DNA from: Bathynomus jamesi
Lineage: Eukaryota > Arthropoda > Malacostraca > Isopoda > Cirolanidae
Assembly (NCBI GenBank): GCA_023014485.1
Contig: JAJOZX010003208.1
Span: 58,501 to 122,500 of the forward strand
Direction: 5' to 3'
DNA length: 64,000 nt
Positions 33,085 through 46,103 of this stretch are shown here, piece after piece (positions within the stretch are counted from its first letter, which is position 1; the number at the start of each line of letters is the position of its first letter). The notes beneath the pieces were generated by a model, which saw nothing but the letters and a program-made list of their open reading frames with translations, had not been told where the DNA came from and made no database searches. The translations under genes and the position numbers were made by a program.

Positions 33085-34467
33085 AAGGGTGTCAGGAAAT
33101 GATTGCCCCCCCCCCCTGTACAGAAGAAACTGAAAGGAATAGAAAAAAACAGACAAAACCACGCGAAAGAGCGTTTAATTTTGAATAAAAAACACTTGTT
33201 TTAATATCGGGTGTTGCCCCCATTTGCAGCTCTGACGGCCATTAATCGACGGGGGTATGATCCCAGAAGTGTCTCAAAGAGATCGGTATCATGACTCATT
33301 TCTTCAAGGACTTCGTTGATCTTTGCAGTCATAATTTCTGTTGAATACCGATTCTGAATGGGTTGTTCCAGCATTAAGGACTCCACCCGATCCTTCATGA
33401 TGGATCCGACATGTTCACAGACATTAAGATCGGGAGAATTGCCAGGCCATTCATTATTTCCGAAAAAATCAATGTTATTGTCCTTAAGCAGTTGTTGAGT
33501 CGCAAGTGCTTTCATACAGGGGGCTTTGTCGTGAAGAAAGGTTGCTTGTTCAACATCCAAAACACACTCGGGGTCTTTCAAAAACGGAATTACATGTTGG
33601 GCTAAAATTACATTTCGAAAATAAGGCCCATCCCAACTGGTTCCTCTTGGTTTGATAACCCAGATGAGCTTCCGAATAGAGAACATAATGAAAACACCCA
33701 CACATGCTGGATTTTTTACTATTTCTCGATACTTCTGGTCGTCTGGGACTTCATCAGGAGTTGTTGCCCAAACCCGATCATTCTGAAAATTTGGTTTTCT
33801 GGAGACATAAACGAAGAATTCATCGCTGACAACCAAGTGAAGGAAATCGTCTTCCGTCCATTCCTCAAGATAATCACAAAACCATAGCCGATCTTCAATA
33901 TTAAGATCACTTCCGTGGCTTAGCTATTTCATGCCAAGCACTCAAGCCTTGGCGAACTCGAAATTGATGCACAAGTTGCCGATTGACTATCTTACCACGA
34001 CGGATAAGTATCTCTTTCGCTACCTCAGAGCAGCTCTTCTTTCGGCGCCGTGATGCAGCAAGCACAATGTCTTTCGATTCTTGAGATAATTTCTCCGGTC
34101 TTCCTCCTCGAAATTCTGTTTCACAATCTTCAGGATTCTTATTCCAATTCCTTTTGACAAAGTCTTCTGATCTTTTTAATCTCTCAGCCACCCAGTGTCG
34201 AGTTATGAAAGTTGCACCAGCTTCCTTTGCTTCACGAAATGTGACAGCTCGAATGCGGTCAAGAACTCGCTTTTTCTCTGAATCGTTCAAAATAGATGAT
34301 GCCATGGTTTCTGTGGGGAAAAAAATGGTAAGAATTAAAATCACAGGAATAGAATATAATGGTTTTTATTCAGATTTTAACGCTCTTTCAAGTGGTCTCG
34401 CCGGTTTTTATCTATCTCTTCTAGTTTTTGCTGTACAGGGGGGGGGCAATCATTTCCTGACACCCCG
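33085..34467 (-). mobile_element. DD37E Tc1/mariner-superfamily element
   Basis: Inverted ends GGGTGTCAGGAAATGATTGC followed by C-runs on one side and G-runs on the other. TA duplication at 33083-33084 and 34468-34469. It sits in LINE B; removing the element and one TA restores the RT frame from CCI to DNTRINNLVYADD. Length 1383 bp. Confidence 0.95.
33201..34305 (-). pseudogene. DD37E transposase, one frameshift from open
   Basis: The ATG at 34305 begins MASSILNDSEKKRVLDRIRA. A helix-turn-helix region with GGRPEKLS follows, then KIVNRQLVHQFRVRQGLSAW. The frame ends at a TGA near 33907 (AKPRK) and continues one base over as SDLNIEDRLWFCDYLEEW to the catalytic half: LVVSDEFFVYVS (first Asp), FLHDKAPCMKAL (second Asp) and GNSPDLNVCEHVGSIMK (final Glu). 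37 residues separate the second Asp and the Glu. It stops after RRLMAVRAANGGNTRY. Total is about 368 residues, a usual size for the group. All catalytic residues remain. Confidence 0.92.
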
Positions 34468-34469
34468 TA

Positions 34470-35279
34470 GATAACACAAGGATAAATAACTTAGTTTATG
34501 CCGATGATATGGTGTTAATAAGTCCCTCTGTTAAAGGTCTGGATCGGCTACTAAAAGTCTGCGAAGTGTATTCGCAGAAACATATTCTTTTTAATGTTAC
34601 AAAAACTAAGGTTATGCAATTTCATCCTAAAAGCTGTAATCAGCCAGCTGATATAAGGTTTAAAATGAATGGTGAAGTAATTGAGGAAGTACAAGAGTTT
34701 AAGTATTTGGGTCAAACTATTACCAGCTCCTTGAGTGATGACTCGGATATAAGAAAATCTCGAAGCCTGTGTGCTAAAGCGAATATAACCATAAGGAACT
34801 TTCGATTCTGTACAAGTGAAGCTAAAGACACACTCTTTCGTACTTTCTGCAGTAATATAGACGGACAGCAACTGTGGGTGAATTATAAAAAAGGTTCTGG
34901 CAGAACTCTAAATTTGTTGTACAACAGGTCTTTTAGACTCTTACATAAATTACCCCCGAGATGCTCAGCTTCGCAAATGTTTGCTACCCGCAATGTCCCG
35001 AGCTTCCCGGAGGTAACAAGACGTGCTCAACACAGTCGAATGCAAAGAATTAAAAAATCAACCAACCCGATCATCCAAGCTATCCATGAGTCCTGCCATT
35101 TATCCTCTAAGCTATGGACTTCTTGGTACGAAAACGTCTGTCTGTAGCTCCACTTAACTTCGACATTACAGTATTATTTCTAATCAATTGTGTATATATT
35201 TCTATCCTTAGTATATGAACTGTTATTGTATTAATAATATTTGTCATATGGACTATAGTCTGCCAATAAACCTTTTCAT
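34470..35279 (+). pseudogene. LINE B reverse transcriptase, 3' part and 3' UTR
   Basis: Resumes directly after the mariner with INNLVYADDMVLISPSVKGL (catalytic YADD). Then come FNVTKTKVMQFHPKSCNQ and VQEFKYLGQTITSSLSDDSD, and a C-terminal domain (GSGRTLNLLYNRSFRLLHKL; RRAQHSRMQRIKKSTNPI), ending at the TAG near 35145. Open for 212 codons without a stop. The remainder to 35279 is AT-rich 3' UTR. Confidence 0.88.
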
Positions 35280-35780
35280 TTTCATAATGATTCCCCTATT
35301 GAAAACACTGATCATACCCAAGTTGGAGCATGGCTCAGTCTTAACATCCCCATATAAAAATGAAGACATTAGTCAACTTGAAGGGATTCAGAGAAGCTTC
35401 ACAGCCAAGATCAATGGATGCAAAGAACTAAATTACTGGGAACTAGCCCGTAATCTTACTTTGAATCGTATAACCACTCAAACAGTAAGTAAAGGCTAGC
35501 CACGGAACATCCTCAACCCTGAAGGAAAATAGCTTTGTTGTGTCAAAGGGCCAAGACTGTTCAACCAGCTGCCCAAGGAACTTCAGAACACGACTGGTGT
35601 AGTGGTGGAAACCTTCAAATAACGCCTGGCTCAGAACAATACCAGATGAGCCTGGAGTATTTGGCTATGTGAAGTGGAGAGCATAATCAACTCTCTACTT
35701 CACCAAGCCAATTCGAGAGGAGGGGGAACAAGCCTTATCTCTATAAAAGGAGGAATCACTGCATGGAACACCTGAAAGGT
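35280..35780 (+). pseudogene. LINE A 3' end
   Basis: LKTLIIPKLEHGSVLTSPYK and QLEGIQRSFTAKINGCKELN (35310-35435) continue the frame left at 32205. GPRLFNQLPKELQNTTGVVV (about 35550) and RLAQNNTR (past a stop) are the C-terminal motif seen in CR1/L2-like elements. A GC-balanced 3' UTR leads into a (GT)n at 35781-35799. Confidence 0.8.
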
Positions 35781-35904
35781 GTGTGTGTGTGTGTGTGTCT
35801 TTTTATTATGGGCCCAACTTCAAGTAAAAATATTGGATCACCTGAAGACTACATAGAGCCTCCATGTATTCTTGTTTTTTGCTTTACAGTACCAAATATA
35901 ATAA

Positions 35905-36005
35905 ATTATTAAATTGAATGCCCGGTTAGGTCAAGTGTACGTCCTTGACGATTGGTTTGGTTAGGTTAAGTCGTGATATTAGTTTTAACCAAAATATCAC
36001 ATTGG
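35905..36005. repeat. relic of the 23.9-kb MITE family
   Basis: TTGAATGCCCGGTTAGGTCA and GGTTAGGTTAAGTCGTGATA match the interior of 23874-24166. The inverted ends are not present. Confidence 0.65.
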
Positions 36006-36227
36006 GGACTTTAGTCTTTAGGTGAGCCAAAATATCTTTTTCTGCACACTGGAAAAGGCCCCCATCATATAGTTTTCTATGACATAATTACAGTAAGTGA
36101 AGTAGTTCCTTCTTTGAAGGTCGTTGCACCTCTGCGGTGCGAATTAATGAAACCAAAGATACTCTAAACTGTCTCTAAGGGCTCACGTACACCTTTAAGA
36201 GCACTAATGATTATTTATTTATTTATT

Positions 36228-36230
<3 letters not shown>

Positions 36231-36272
<42 letters not shown>
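36231..36272. repeat. (TA)n microsatellite
   Basis: TA array following a (TTTA)n run. Confidence 0.95.
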
Positions 36273-36273
<1 letters not shown>

Positions 36274-36407
36274 TGTACATTAACGCACGTTTTTGCATAG
36301 TATATTTTGAGAGAGAGATATGAAATTAAATGTCGTCCATTAGTTAACACGTAAAACATCTCTGGACGCTCGGGGATGAATAGTCGCCAGGTGGTTGTTA
36401 ACATTTA

Positions 36408-36482
36408 CCCTGCCGTAGTGTAATGGTCAACGGCCCCGTTTTCTAGTCAAAGGGCACGAGTTCGAATCCTGGTTGTGGTGTG
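36408..36482 (+). mobile_element. tRNA-like sequence, probably a second SINE type
   Basis: CCGTAGTGTAATGGTCAACG resembles a pol III A box and GAGTTCGAATCC a B box, about 45 bp apart. It is followed by a (GT)n tail at 36477-36512. The acceptor and anticodon stems do not close, so a functional tRNA is unlikely. It differs from the dimeric SINE family elsewhere in the window. Confidence 0.55.
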
Positions 36483-36514
36483 TGTGTATGTGTGTGTGTG
36501 TGTGTGTGTGTGTA

Positions 36515-38231
<1,717 letters not shown>

Positions 38232-38273
<42 letters not shown>
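38232..38273. repeat. (TA)n microsatellite
   Basis: Outer left edge of the 38.3-41.0 kb palindrome. Confidence 0.95.
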
Positions 38274-38276
<3 letters not shown>

Positions 38277-38386
38277 CACTCATTATCTCCAAATTAAAAG
38301 TTAATATCTAAGCCTAATATAAAATAAGAAACTTTTAATTGGAGTGTAGAGTTCTCTGAACTGATTCAGATCCATTTTATTAAGAA

Positions 38387-38388
<2 letters not shown>

Positions 38389-38434
<46 letters not shown>
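38389..38434. repeat. (TA)n microsatellite
   Basis: 5' flank of the SINE inside the palindrome. Confidence 0.95.
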
Positions 38435-38439
<5 letters not shown>

Positions 38440-38440
38440 A

Positions 38441-38720
38441 TGCGCCTCGGTGGTGTAGTGGTTAGCGTCGCTGACTACGAATCCATCGGCCCCGTGTTCG
38501 AGACCCGACAGCCGGCGCGCAGCAAAACCCAGCTGTTCATCCTTCCACACAATAAAGAAAGTGGTTGGTAGATAAATGGGTACCGTAGGTGGCCTAGTGG
38601 TTAAGACGCTGGGCTGCTGATGGGGCGTGGTTCGGATTCCACGTTAAACTGTAGGTCTAAGATGGAGTGAAAAGCTTGACCTTCGTCAGAATGAACAGTT
38701 CGGACGGAAGCTAACCAAAG

Positions 38721-38724
<4 letters not shown>
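38441..38724 (+). mobile_element. dimeric tRNA-derived SINE, full-length copy
   Basis: First monomer: GCGCCTCGGTGGTGTAGTGG, TTAGCGTCGCTGACTACG and B-box-like GTTCGAGACCCG. The linker has CAGCTGTTCATCCTTCCACA and TGGTTGGTAGATAAATGGGT. Second monomer: GTGGCCTAGTGGTTAAGACG, then GTGGTTCGGATTCCACG. The tail GACCTTCGTCAGAATGAACA leads to GGTTTTATATA. (TA)n lies on both sides and no poly-A tail exists; the 3' tail is the TA array. Confidence 0.93.

Positions 38725-38759
<35 letters not shown>
38725..38759. repeat. (TA)n microsatellite
   Basis: 3' tail or flank of the SINE, abutting the Penelope terminal repeat. Confidence 0.95.
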
Positions 38760-38763
<4 letters not shown>

Positions 38764-38942
38764 AATAAAACCACGAAGGAAAGGAAACACAAAATGGTGC
38801 TCAAGCGCTTTCGTCTAATGACATCCTCAGTGTTCCTGAGGATGTCATTAGACGAAAGCGCTTGAGCACCATTTTGTGTTTCCTTTCCTTCGTGGTTTTA
38901 TTCATCATAAATATTTTTCACGTGTTACCTTCGTGAAATAAT

Positions 38943-38984
<42 letters not shown>

Positions 38985-39004
38985 TCACGAAAGTAACACG
39001 TGAA

Positions 39005-39960
39005 AAATATTTATGATGAATAAAACCACGAAGGAAAGGAAACACAGAGTGGTGCTCAAGCGCTTTCGTCTAATGACATCCTCAGGAACACTGAAGTAAA
39101 TAAAGAGTTCAAAACTATATATAGGTTACAAAAAAAAAATATATATATATATAGAAATAAAATTGTGGGAGGAGCATACAAATTTGTAAGGAAAACTACC
39201 AATTTTAACACTTTGCCCGAATTCAACACAAGATCAAATGGATTGCTTACAACCAATTTTATAGATAATGCCTGAATGATATATAGGTCACAAAAAAAAA
39301 TAAATAAAAAAAAAATTGTAAGAGGAGCATACAAATTTATAAGGGAAAATTACCAAAGGTTTAGCACTCTGCTCTTCTTGTCTAAATCCGTTCTGAACGA
39401 ATTCAAAACAACGGGATCGAGTTGAAAAAGACATTTGCTCATGTTAAAGTTATTTGTAAGTTGGATAATAGCAGACTCAAGAATATTTCTATTAACAATG
39501 TTGCTAGAGTGAAACAAAACAAGCATTATTCAATCAATACAGTGGGATAACTCTGACAAATGGACAAAAAGGGCACTGGACGACTGTCCCGTTCTAACGG
39601 AATATTGATGCTGTTTTACACGCGTGTGCAAATCCTTTCCCGTCTGACCAATGTAAAAGGAATCACATTGTTTACAACCAATTTTATAGATAATGCCTGA
39701 ATTATTGGTAGGTCTATTTTTTACTATGATATTTTTCATAATATTGTTATATGAAAATACTACATTAATATCCAAAAGTTTAAGTACATTAGCAATGCCT
39801 AAAAAGCCCGGGAAAAATGGAAGTACTAAAATATTCTTTGACAAAGTGCGTGTGTTATTATTCACACGATAGAAGGTTCGTTTTGCCTTGTTAAGACAAG
39901 ATTCCATAAACGCAGGTGGGTAGCACAGATCACTTCCAATACCGTTAATTTTTTCCAATT
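39005..39960 (-). mobile_element. Penelope-like element 3' end, minus copy
   Basis: The minus strand encodes DLCYPPAFMESCLNKAKRTF (39930), then ILVLPFFPGFLGIANVLKLL. The GIY-YIG endonuclease follows: NNSGIIYKIGCKQCDSFYIG (39715; GIIY and YIG are the name-giving motifs), QTGKDLHTRVKQHQYSVRTG and ALFVHLSELSHCID. A frame break at about 39530 leads to SSNIVNRNILESAIIQ. The 3' UTR ends in a terminal-repeat segment with CTGAGGATGTCATTAGACGA AAGCG (39062-39088, complement), a hammerhead-like core. The RT domain is not included. Confidence 0.88.
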
Positions 39961-39961
39961 C

Positions 39962-40870
39962 GGCATCGGTCTTAACAAGGCAAAACGAACCTTCTATCGT
40001 GTGAATAATAACACTCGCACTTTGTCAAAGAATATTTTAGTACTTCCATTTTTCCCGGGCTTTTTAGGCATTGCTAATGTACTTTAACTTTTGGATATTA
40101 ATCTAGTATTTTCATATAACAATATTGTGAAAAATATCATAGTAAAAATAGACCTACCAATAATTCAGGCATTATCTATAAAATTGGTTGTAAACAATGT
40201 GATTCCTTTTACATTGGTCAGACGGGAAAGGATTTGTACACGCGTGTAAAACAGCATCAATATTCCGTTAGAACGGGACAGTCGTCCAGTGCCCTTTTTG
40301 TCCATTTGTCAGAGTTATCTCACTGTATTGATTGGAATAATGCTTCAGTTTTGTTTCACTCTAGCAACATTGTTAATAGAAATATTCTTGAGTCTGCTAT
40401 TATCCAACTTACAAATAACTTTAACATGAGCAAAGGTCTTTTTCAACTCGATCCCGTTGTTTTGAATTAGTTCGGAATGGATTTAGACAAGAAGGGCAGA
40501 GTGCTAAATCTTTGGTAATTTTCCCTTATAAATTTGTATGCTCCTCTTACAATTTTTATTTTATTTTTTTTTTTTTTGTGTGACCCGTATATCATTCAAG
40601 CATTATCTATAAAATTGGTTGTAAGCAACCCATTTGATCTTGTGTTGAATTCGGGCAAAGTGCTAAAATTGGTAGTTTTCCTTACAAATTTGTATGTTCC
40701 TCCCACAATTTTATTTCTATATTTATTATATATATATATATTTTTTTTTTGTAACCTATATAAATAAATAATCTTGAACTCTTTATTTACTTCAGTGTTC
40801 CTGAGGATGTCATTAGACGAAAGCGCTTGAGCACCACTCTGTGTTTCCTTTCCTTCGTGGTTTTCATTCA
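39962..40870 (+). mobile_element. Penelope-like element 3' end, plus copy
   Basis: Mirror of the minus copy. FFPGFLGIANVL (about 40050) and NNSGIIYKIGCKQCDSFYIG (40165) are followed in an open frame by QTGKDLYTRVKQHQYSVRTG, ALFVHLSELSHCIDWNNASV and NRNILESAIIQLTNNFNMSK, stop at 40468. This completes the GIY-YIG domain interrupted in the other copy. The 3' terminal segment with CTGAGGATGTCATTAGACGA sits at 40801-40820. One stop (TAA, near 40084) replaces a codon upstream. Confidence 0.88.
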
Positions 40871-41010
40871 CGTATATACTGATTCTTAATAAAATAGATC
40901 TGAATCAATTCAAAGAACTCTACACTCCAATTAAAATAATTAGTTTCTTATTTTATATTAGGCTTAGATATTAACCTTTAATTTGGAGATAATGAGTGAT
41001 TGTTTATATA

Positions 41011-41546
41011 TATTGTACGTATTGTTTAAATCCTTCCGAATAAACAAATTCCTAAAGAAATGACTATAAAATAAAGTATGATAATATACCTTAAATGCAA
41101 TTTTCAGAACAACAACGCTACATAAAATTACTCCCTTTTTGCAATATCCGCATCCCAAAGTAATAATCATTTAATAAGTTAATCTACTCTTTAGTGAAGA
41201 GTAATCTCTGATGCAAACGGAAACGTGATGACCAATTCCTTAATGAATTACGTGAAAAAATTAGGTCATCCGTAAACTGATTTTAACGCGACTCAACGAA
41301 GCCAAATAAACCCCTTATAAATATAAACAATTAGCCTATTTAATGAATTCCTCAGTATTTTATATTAAACGCGCTCGCTGAAAACTAAACAGCTGTTCAA
41401 AGGATGAGACGACGCGAGGATGAGTAACTGCAACTATGTCAGCTTCCAGGAAGCGGAGGAACTTTCACACGATTTCTTTCGTCGATGTTCGAAGTACTCG
41501 AGTTGTTTCTTTAAGTTCTGAGAATGTTTTACGACGTTTCTTTTAA
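41011..41546. other. unassigned sequence
   Basis: No element or gene recognised between the palindrome and the MITE. Confidence 0.4.
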
Positions 41547-41792
41547 CCCTTTAACGACGGATGGTACCTTAAGGTCCACCAGAAATAACAACATAAATTG
41601 TACTACAATGCCTCGTTTCTATAAATGTTTCTACATGTTTATATAGATATCATTTAATTATCGAGAAAGGATCCCAAAATGTGTATCATTTCAGTGACTA
41701 GTTACTAAAATATTTAGTTTTGAATAACAATAAAACCTATACGTTCTGGTAACAAGAGCGACTGCATATGCTGCGGACTCGTACTTAAAGGG
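41547..41792. mobile_element. piggyBac-type MITE, second copy
   Basis: 246 bp, inverted relative to 13536-13779 and differing at a few positions (for example GGTCCACCAGAAAT versus the other copy's complement of TTTCTGGTAGACC). TTAA at 41543-41546 and 41793-41796. Confidence 0.93.
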
Positions 41793-42161
41793 TTAAACTA
41801 AGTTTCGATTAATTAATGCGCTAAAAACACTAAAAAAACAAAGACAAACAAATTTCATTTCATAAATTCAAAAATTTTGCGTCATAACAGCGAGTAAGGT
41901 ATGGGTAAGAAAGTATTAGATTTAAAATTATATTTTGAAAATACGTCAACCAGATAACTAACTAAATACAACACACACACTCGTAAAATATAATTAAACA
42001 CAATTTACTTATTCTACGCATACATGCATTTAAATAATTTTTATCTCCGCACCCTTAAATTATTCAGTTTCAGAGAGATTCATTTTAATACGGATTCTTT
42101 CGGTCATGAATGTTAACATTTTCTTAAAGGGCATTATTATCAAAATTTTATCTATCTAATA

Positions 42162-42202
<41 letters not shown>

Positions 42203-45032
42203 TAAGTTTGAATTAATTCGTATAAACTTTCATGAAATAATGTAACTTTCAAACAAATGTGAAGTTAATTAATTCAATTTATAGTTACACAATATATTTT
42301 TTTAATAAAAACAGGTTTGTAGTTATTGTACAAATATGGTAAAGAAACTAAGTAACAATTTCTTATAGATGGAGGTAGTCATAATCGAGTCTGAGAGTAT
42401 TTTTAGCCACACTGACGATTACATTATCAATTAGTGATAAATATATACACACACTTACACAGTGGCCTTTGTATATAACTGCACGGAGGAAACGATGAAC
42501 ATTCTTTCGAAGGCAACTAACTAACTGCATATATGAACATTAAGAGCGAACGCCCATTCTCCATTAAAGTTATAATTTATATCAAATGGTCGTATTGAGT
42601 ATCTTACGTGATTAATTTATTAAGGAAAAGTTAAATGGGAAGGAATCCCGAAACCATTTGATTTCTCTCTCTACTTAATTATAATGTTCCACCTACAATT
42701 GGGATCCTACGCGGAGTATAATGATGTTCCATACAACGCAAATATACTCAATTACTGACGCGAGGAACGGTACAACTAAGTACGAAGCTCGAGTTTCACT
42801 TCTGAGAACAGGCTGACTACAGTATATGGAGTACGATAAGTAAATGCAAAAAGGAAATTCTACATAGGACACCCGTAAGCTCGTATACCCAAGTTTTTAA
42901 TACAACTTCGTAAAAGCAATTACGGATTAATATGAAAAGAATTCGTCTATTTTAAGGCGTGATACAAAAAAAATGCGTAAACAAACTTACACAAAAGGTT
43001 AAATCTACAAAGCGTAAAGAAAGGAAAGAATTAATGTTTAGTTAACTTTTTAATTACTTGTTTAAATGCTAATACACGCTTTAAGAAAAAAAGACAAAGC
43101 TAAATTACTTTAACTGTTTATCTTCATGTACTGAATCATTAATCGCGCGCGCGCGCGCACCACACACACACATATATATATACACACATATATATATATA
43201 TATTATATATATATATATATAGTGTTGGCATTGCATCTGTGTGTGCTCAGTTGCCTCAATCCGAAGGCGTCAAAGGGCGTTCACGTATGATGGAGACGCC
43301 GCGAGATAAACAACGCTGTAACCCTCTGGAGGGAGTTGCAGGGCGGGGCTCGATCTCGTCTTCCCACGCAATGTCGATACCCCAATACCCCAACTCCACA
43401 ACAGCCAAAAGTTCATTTACCAACCAATGTAATCGAGCGATTCAAAACAATCGAGAAAAGGGATTGAAACCAACCAACTAATAATGTCCAATTTATTCTG
43501 TCCCTTTATCTTCATGAGCTATCTATCGAAATGCATACCTACCGATGACGTAGAAACAAACAAAAAAGGGGGGGGGGGGGGCGTTCGAGGGTATCTTTTT
43601 AATGTGGATCTGTATCGCGTTAAAGAACATTTGGGTAAAGGAGAAATTTTAACGAGCTTTTAACCGCTCGCTTGTTTATACATTAAAGATTATACGAGCG
43701 TAAAAATGTTTTCCTCACCCGAACATTCAACTCAAACTGGCTCTTTTTTTATCAAATTTATATACATTAAGTCCCTTATTAATGACTTTCTGCACGATAA
43801 CGGCTGTACAGCTAGGACGAGTTTTCTCTTTCATTTTAACCATTTCATCCTTCAGTAAAACGCGAATGTTTACATTTATAACAACTTAAAGCGTAGTCAA
43901 TGAAATAAAATGTATTCGATGAAGGGTAAAATCAAGTTTTCATATAAATTCCATAACGAGGTTCGGACAAGGACTCGATAAAAATGGTGCATCAGTTTTA
44001 AAACATATTCTTTAAACATTCTATATTATATAAATAAGAATAATTAATAACGAAGGTTTAACTGCCGATACGGAGATGTTAAAAAACATTTAATAAAATA
44101 AATAAATATATACAGCCTGCAACGAAATTACTATTTTTATGTCTCGGTACGCAGTAACTAAAGACTTAAAATATTATAAACGTTAGGTTAGTGTTCTAAC
44201 ATTCATTGATGAAAATCCTTTCGTAAATAATTAATTAATTTGCGCATTAATTATAGATTATATAATCAATCCTGCCAGTGTTCTAGAAGCCCCCCATAAT
44301 CCCTATTAAATCTTTAATCTAAGTATACATCAAATCCGCTTCTTCTTCTCATGTATATCTTATCACTTCTAACTGATTTTATGAATTATTCATACGCAAA
44401 TTCGAGTTTTCCCAATTGATTTTAGTACTTAATGTGACCCGTAACGAAGAGGAAAGTATCTTGAAGCCGTTTCCAAATAAGAGACGAATTAAAGAAAAGA
44501 TTCAGTGTATAAAATAAACGAGTCGAATAATAAAAATAATGCGTGACGCAACTTTAGATAAACGTAATTATTCAATCGTTTATCATTATAAAACGTGAAT
44601 ATTGCTTCCCTTAACGTCAATTTGTTTAACAACGCTAGAAATATTGCAGCATGCATGGTGATGCAATTTGCGAGTTGAGAAACACATCTGATTATAATAC
44701 GACAATATAAGCAAAATCGTTCGTAGTTATTTTATAATCCATACTTATTTAAGGTTTGCGTGTATAGAATATTGGGACATAATTGATTACCAATATGCCA
44801 CGCAATGGAACCATTTTAAGCGACTACATAAATTGGTTAAAAGAATAAATGGTTCGTAAATGGGCGGAATAAACAAAGAAGCAAAATTAAATAAATACAA
44901 TCATAAATAAGAAGAAAAAATATAAATGATAAATGAAAAAGGTTTTACATATTTTTTTATTCAAAGTAAATCCAGTCAAAAAAATATCGATTTTCAATTC
45001 CACAAACAAAATATTACATTTCTACGCACAGA

Positions 45033-45066
<34 letters not shown>

Positions 45067-45310
45067 TGAGTATTTGCAGTAATCATGCAAGTTTGACTGA
45101 CACATGTACTGACATTTAAAAAAATTCTAATGCAATTCTATTCTCGCAACGAAAACAATTCGCGCTCATAAATCCTTCGAGTGTTACGGTACTTGAACAA
45201 TTTTTCATCACAGGACTCGTACGCTGTACCCTTCTTAATTAAATGACGTTATTGTACCAGCGACCCAAGATAAGAACGAAATCCATACGAATAATAGAAA
45301 TTCTACCCTT
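41793..45310. other. element-poor AT-rich DNA
   Basis: Apart from (GT)n at 42164-42197 and 45037-45062, a compound GC/CA/TA run at 43145-43220 and a G-run at 43567-43580, I see no transposon ends or coding remnants. 43221-43480 is GC-richer and open for 80 codons (43239, MCAQLPQSEGVKGRSRMMET), but has no recognised motif. It may be intergenic or intronic host DNA. Confidence 0.5.
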
Positions 45311-45311
45311 A

Positions 45312-45379
<68 letters not shown>
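45311..45379. repeat. (TA)n microsatellite
   Basis: TA array with one phase shift at 45331. No transposon terminus is recognised on either side, unlike most arrays here. Confidence 0.95.
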
Positions 45380-45381
<2 letters not shown>

Positions 45382-45914
45382 CAAGCGCAATAACAGCGCT
45401 CTATATACGCGTTCATATAAAGTTCTTCCCGAGAAATATATACGTGGTATACTGATGCACAGAAGCCATTTTATACTTATTCTCTCCCTCGTATTCATAG
45501 GATCTTCGTTGTCGCCTTTGATCTCATTCACAGAGTGCTCTCTCTCTTATTTTCAAAGCACTGACGAAATCTCAACCCGACGACAGAACTTCTTTCACGC
45601 TAAGTCCTGATGAGCGAAACAGATGAGACGCGACCTTTTTTGCAGACGGACTCGCCACATTGGAACTCGTTTCGCTTTTATACAGTTTAAAGTTTTAACC
45701 CAAATACTCGATCTATATAATCTTCAACGCGCGCAAATTTGAAACCAATATACGACGATCGACGGAGTTACGATGAACTAATAATAAAAAAAACTCACTT
45801 TAGACGATTGTCAGTTTTAATATTTTAATCCTAAGGTTTTTAGAGCATCTTCTGATCTACAGGGTCTTTTCAGGTTGACCCTAGAAATATGGAAAAGAAA
45901 CCCTTCATATAATC

Positions 45915-46019
45915 TGGACGCGGAGGACGGCTTCCCATCCAACTCCTGTCCAGACCCAATGTCGCTTAACTTCGCTGAAAGACGGGAAGCAGTATTACGA
46001 CATAGGTAAAGACGTAGCC
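45915..46019 (-). rRNA. 5S rRNA-like sequence (pseudogene or 5S-derived SINE head)
   Basis: On the minus strand GGCTACGTCTTTACC opens like a 5S gene. CAGCGAAGTTAAGCGACATT (about 45975-45958) resembles 5S box A (..GAAGTTAAGC..), and GAGTTGGATGGGAAGCCGTC (about 45945) resembles box C (..TTGGATGGG.GACCG). Spacing fits 5S. The stems, especially the outer helix, are not conserved, so it is not a working 5S gene. It may be the head of a SINE3-type element or a lone pseudogene; the tail after TCCAGATTATATGAAGGG is unassigned. Confidence 0.6.
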
Positions 46020-46062
46020 CATAACATATATATGTATGTATGTGTGTATGTATATATATGTA

Positions 46063-46103
<41 letters not shown>

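Larger units (their letters stand above)
38274..41010. repeat. multi-level palindrome built from Penelope-like 3' ends
   Basis: Outer arms: 38274-38390 (AATCACTCATTATCTCCAAA...) inverted at about 40880-41005. Inner arms: about 39005-39960 inverted at about 39962-40870, roughly 900 bp each. A separate small palindrome lies at 38760-38910 (arms about 75 bp), and another pair at 38910-38945 and 38982-39015 flanks a TA array. The left side also carries a SINE. Arms differ by substitutions and small indels, so it is not a trivial mirrored read. Confidence 0.9.

Noticed and set aside
36408..36482. Functional tRNA gene
   Set aside because: Pol III box-like motifs are present, but acceptor and anticodon stems do not pair; a SINE head is more likely.
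38441..38724. Two adjacent tRNA genes
   Set aside because: The same dimer with the same linker and tail recurs at several loci, which is SINE behaviour; cloverleaf pairing is poor.
45915..46019. Functional 5S rRNA gene
   Set aside because: Internal boxes are recognisable, but the helices are not conserved.
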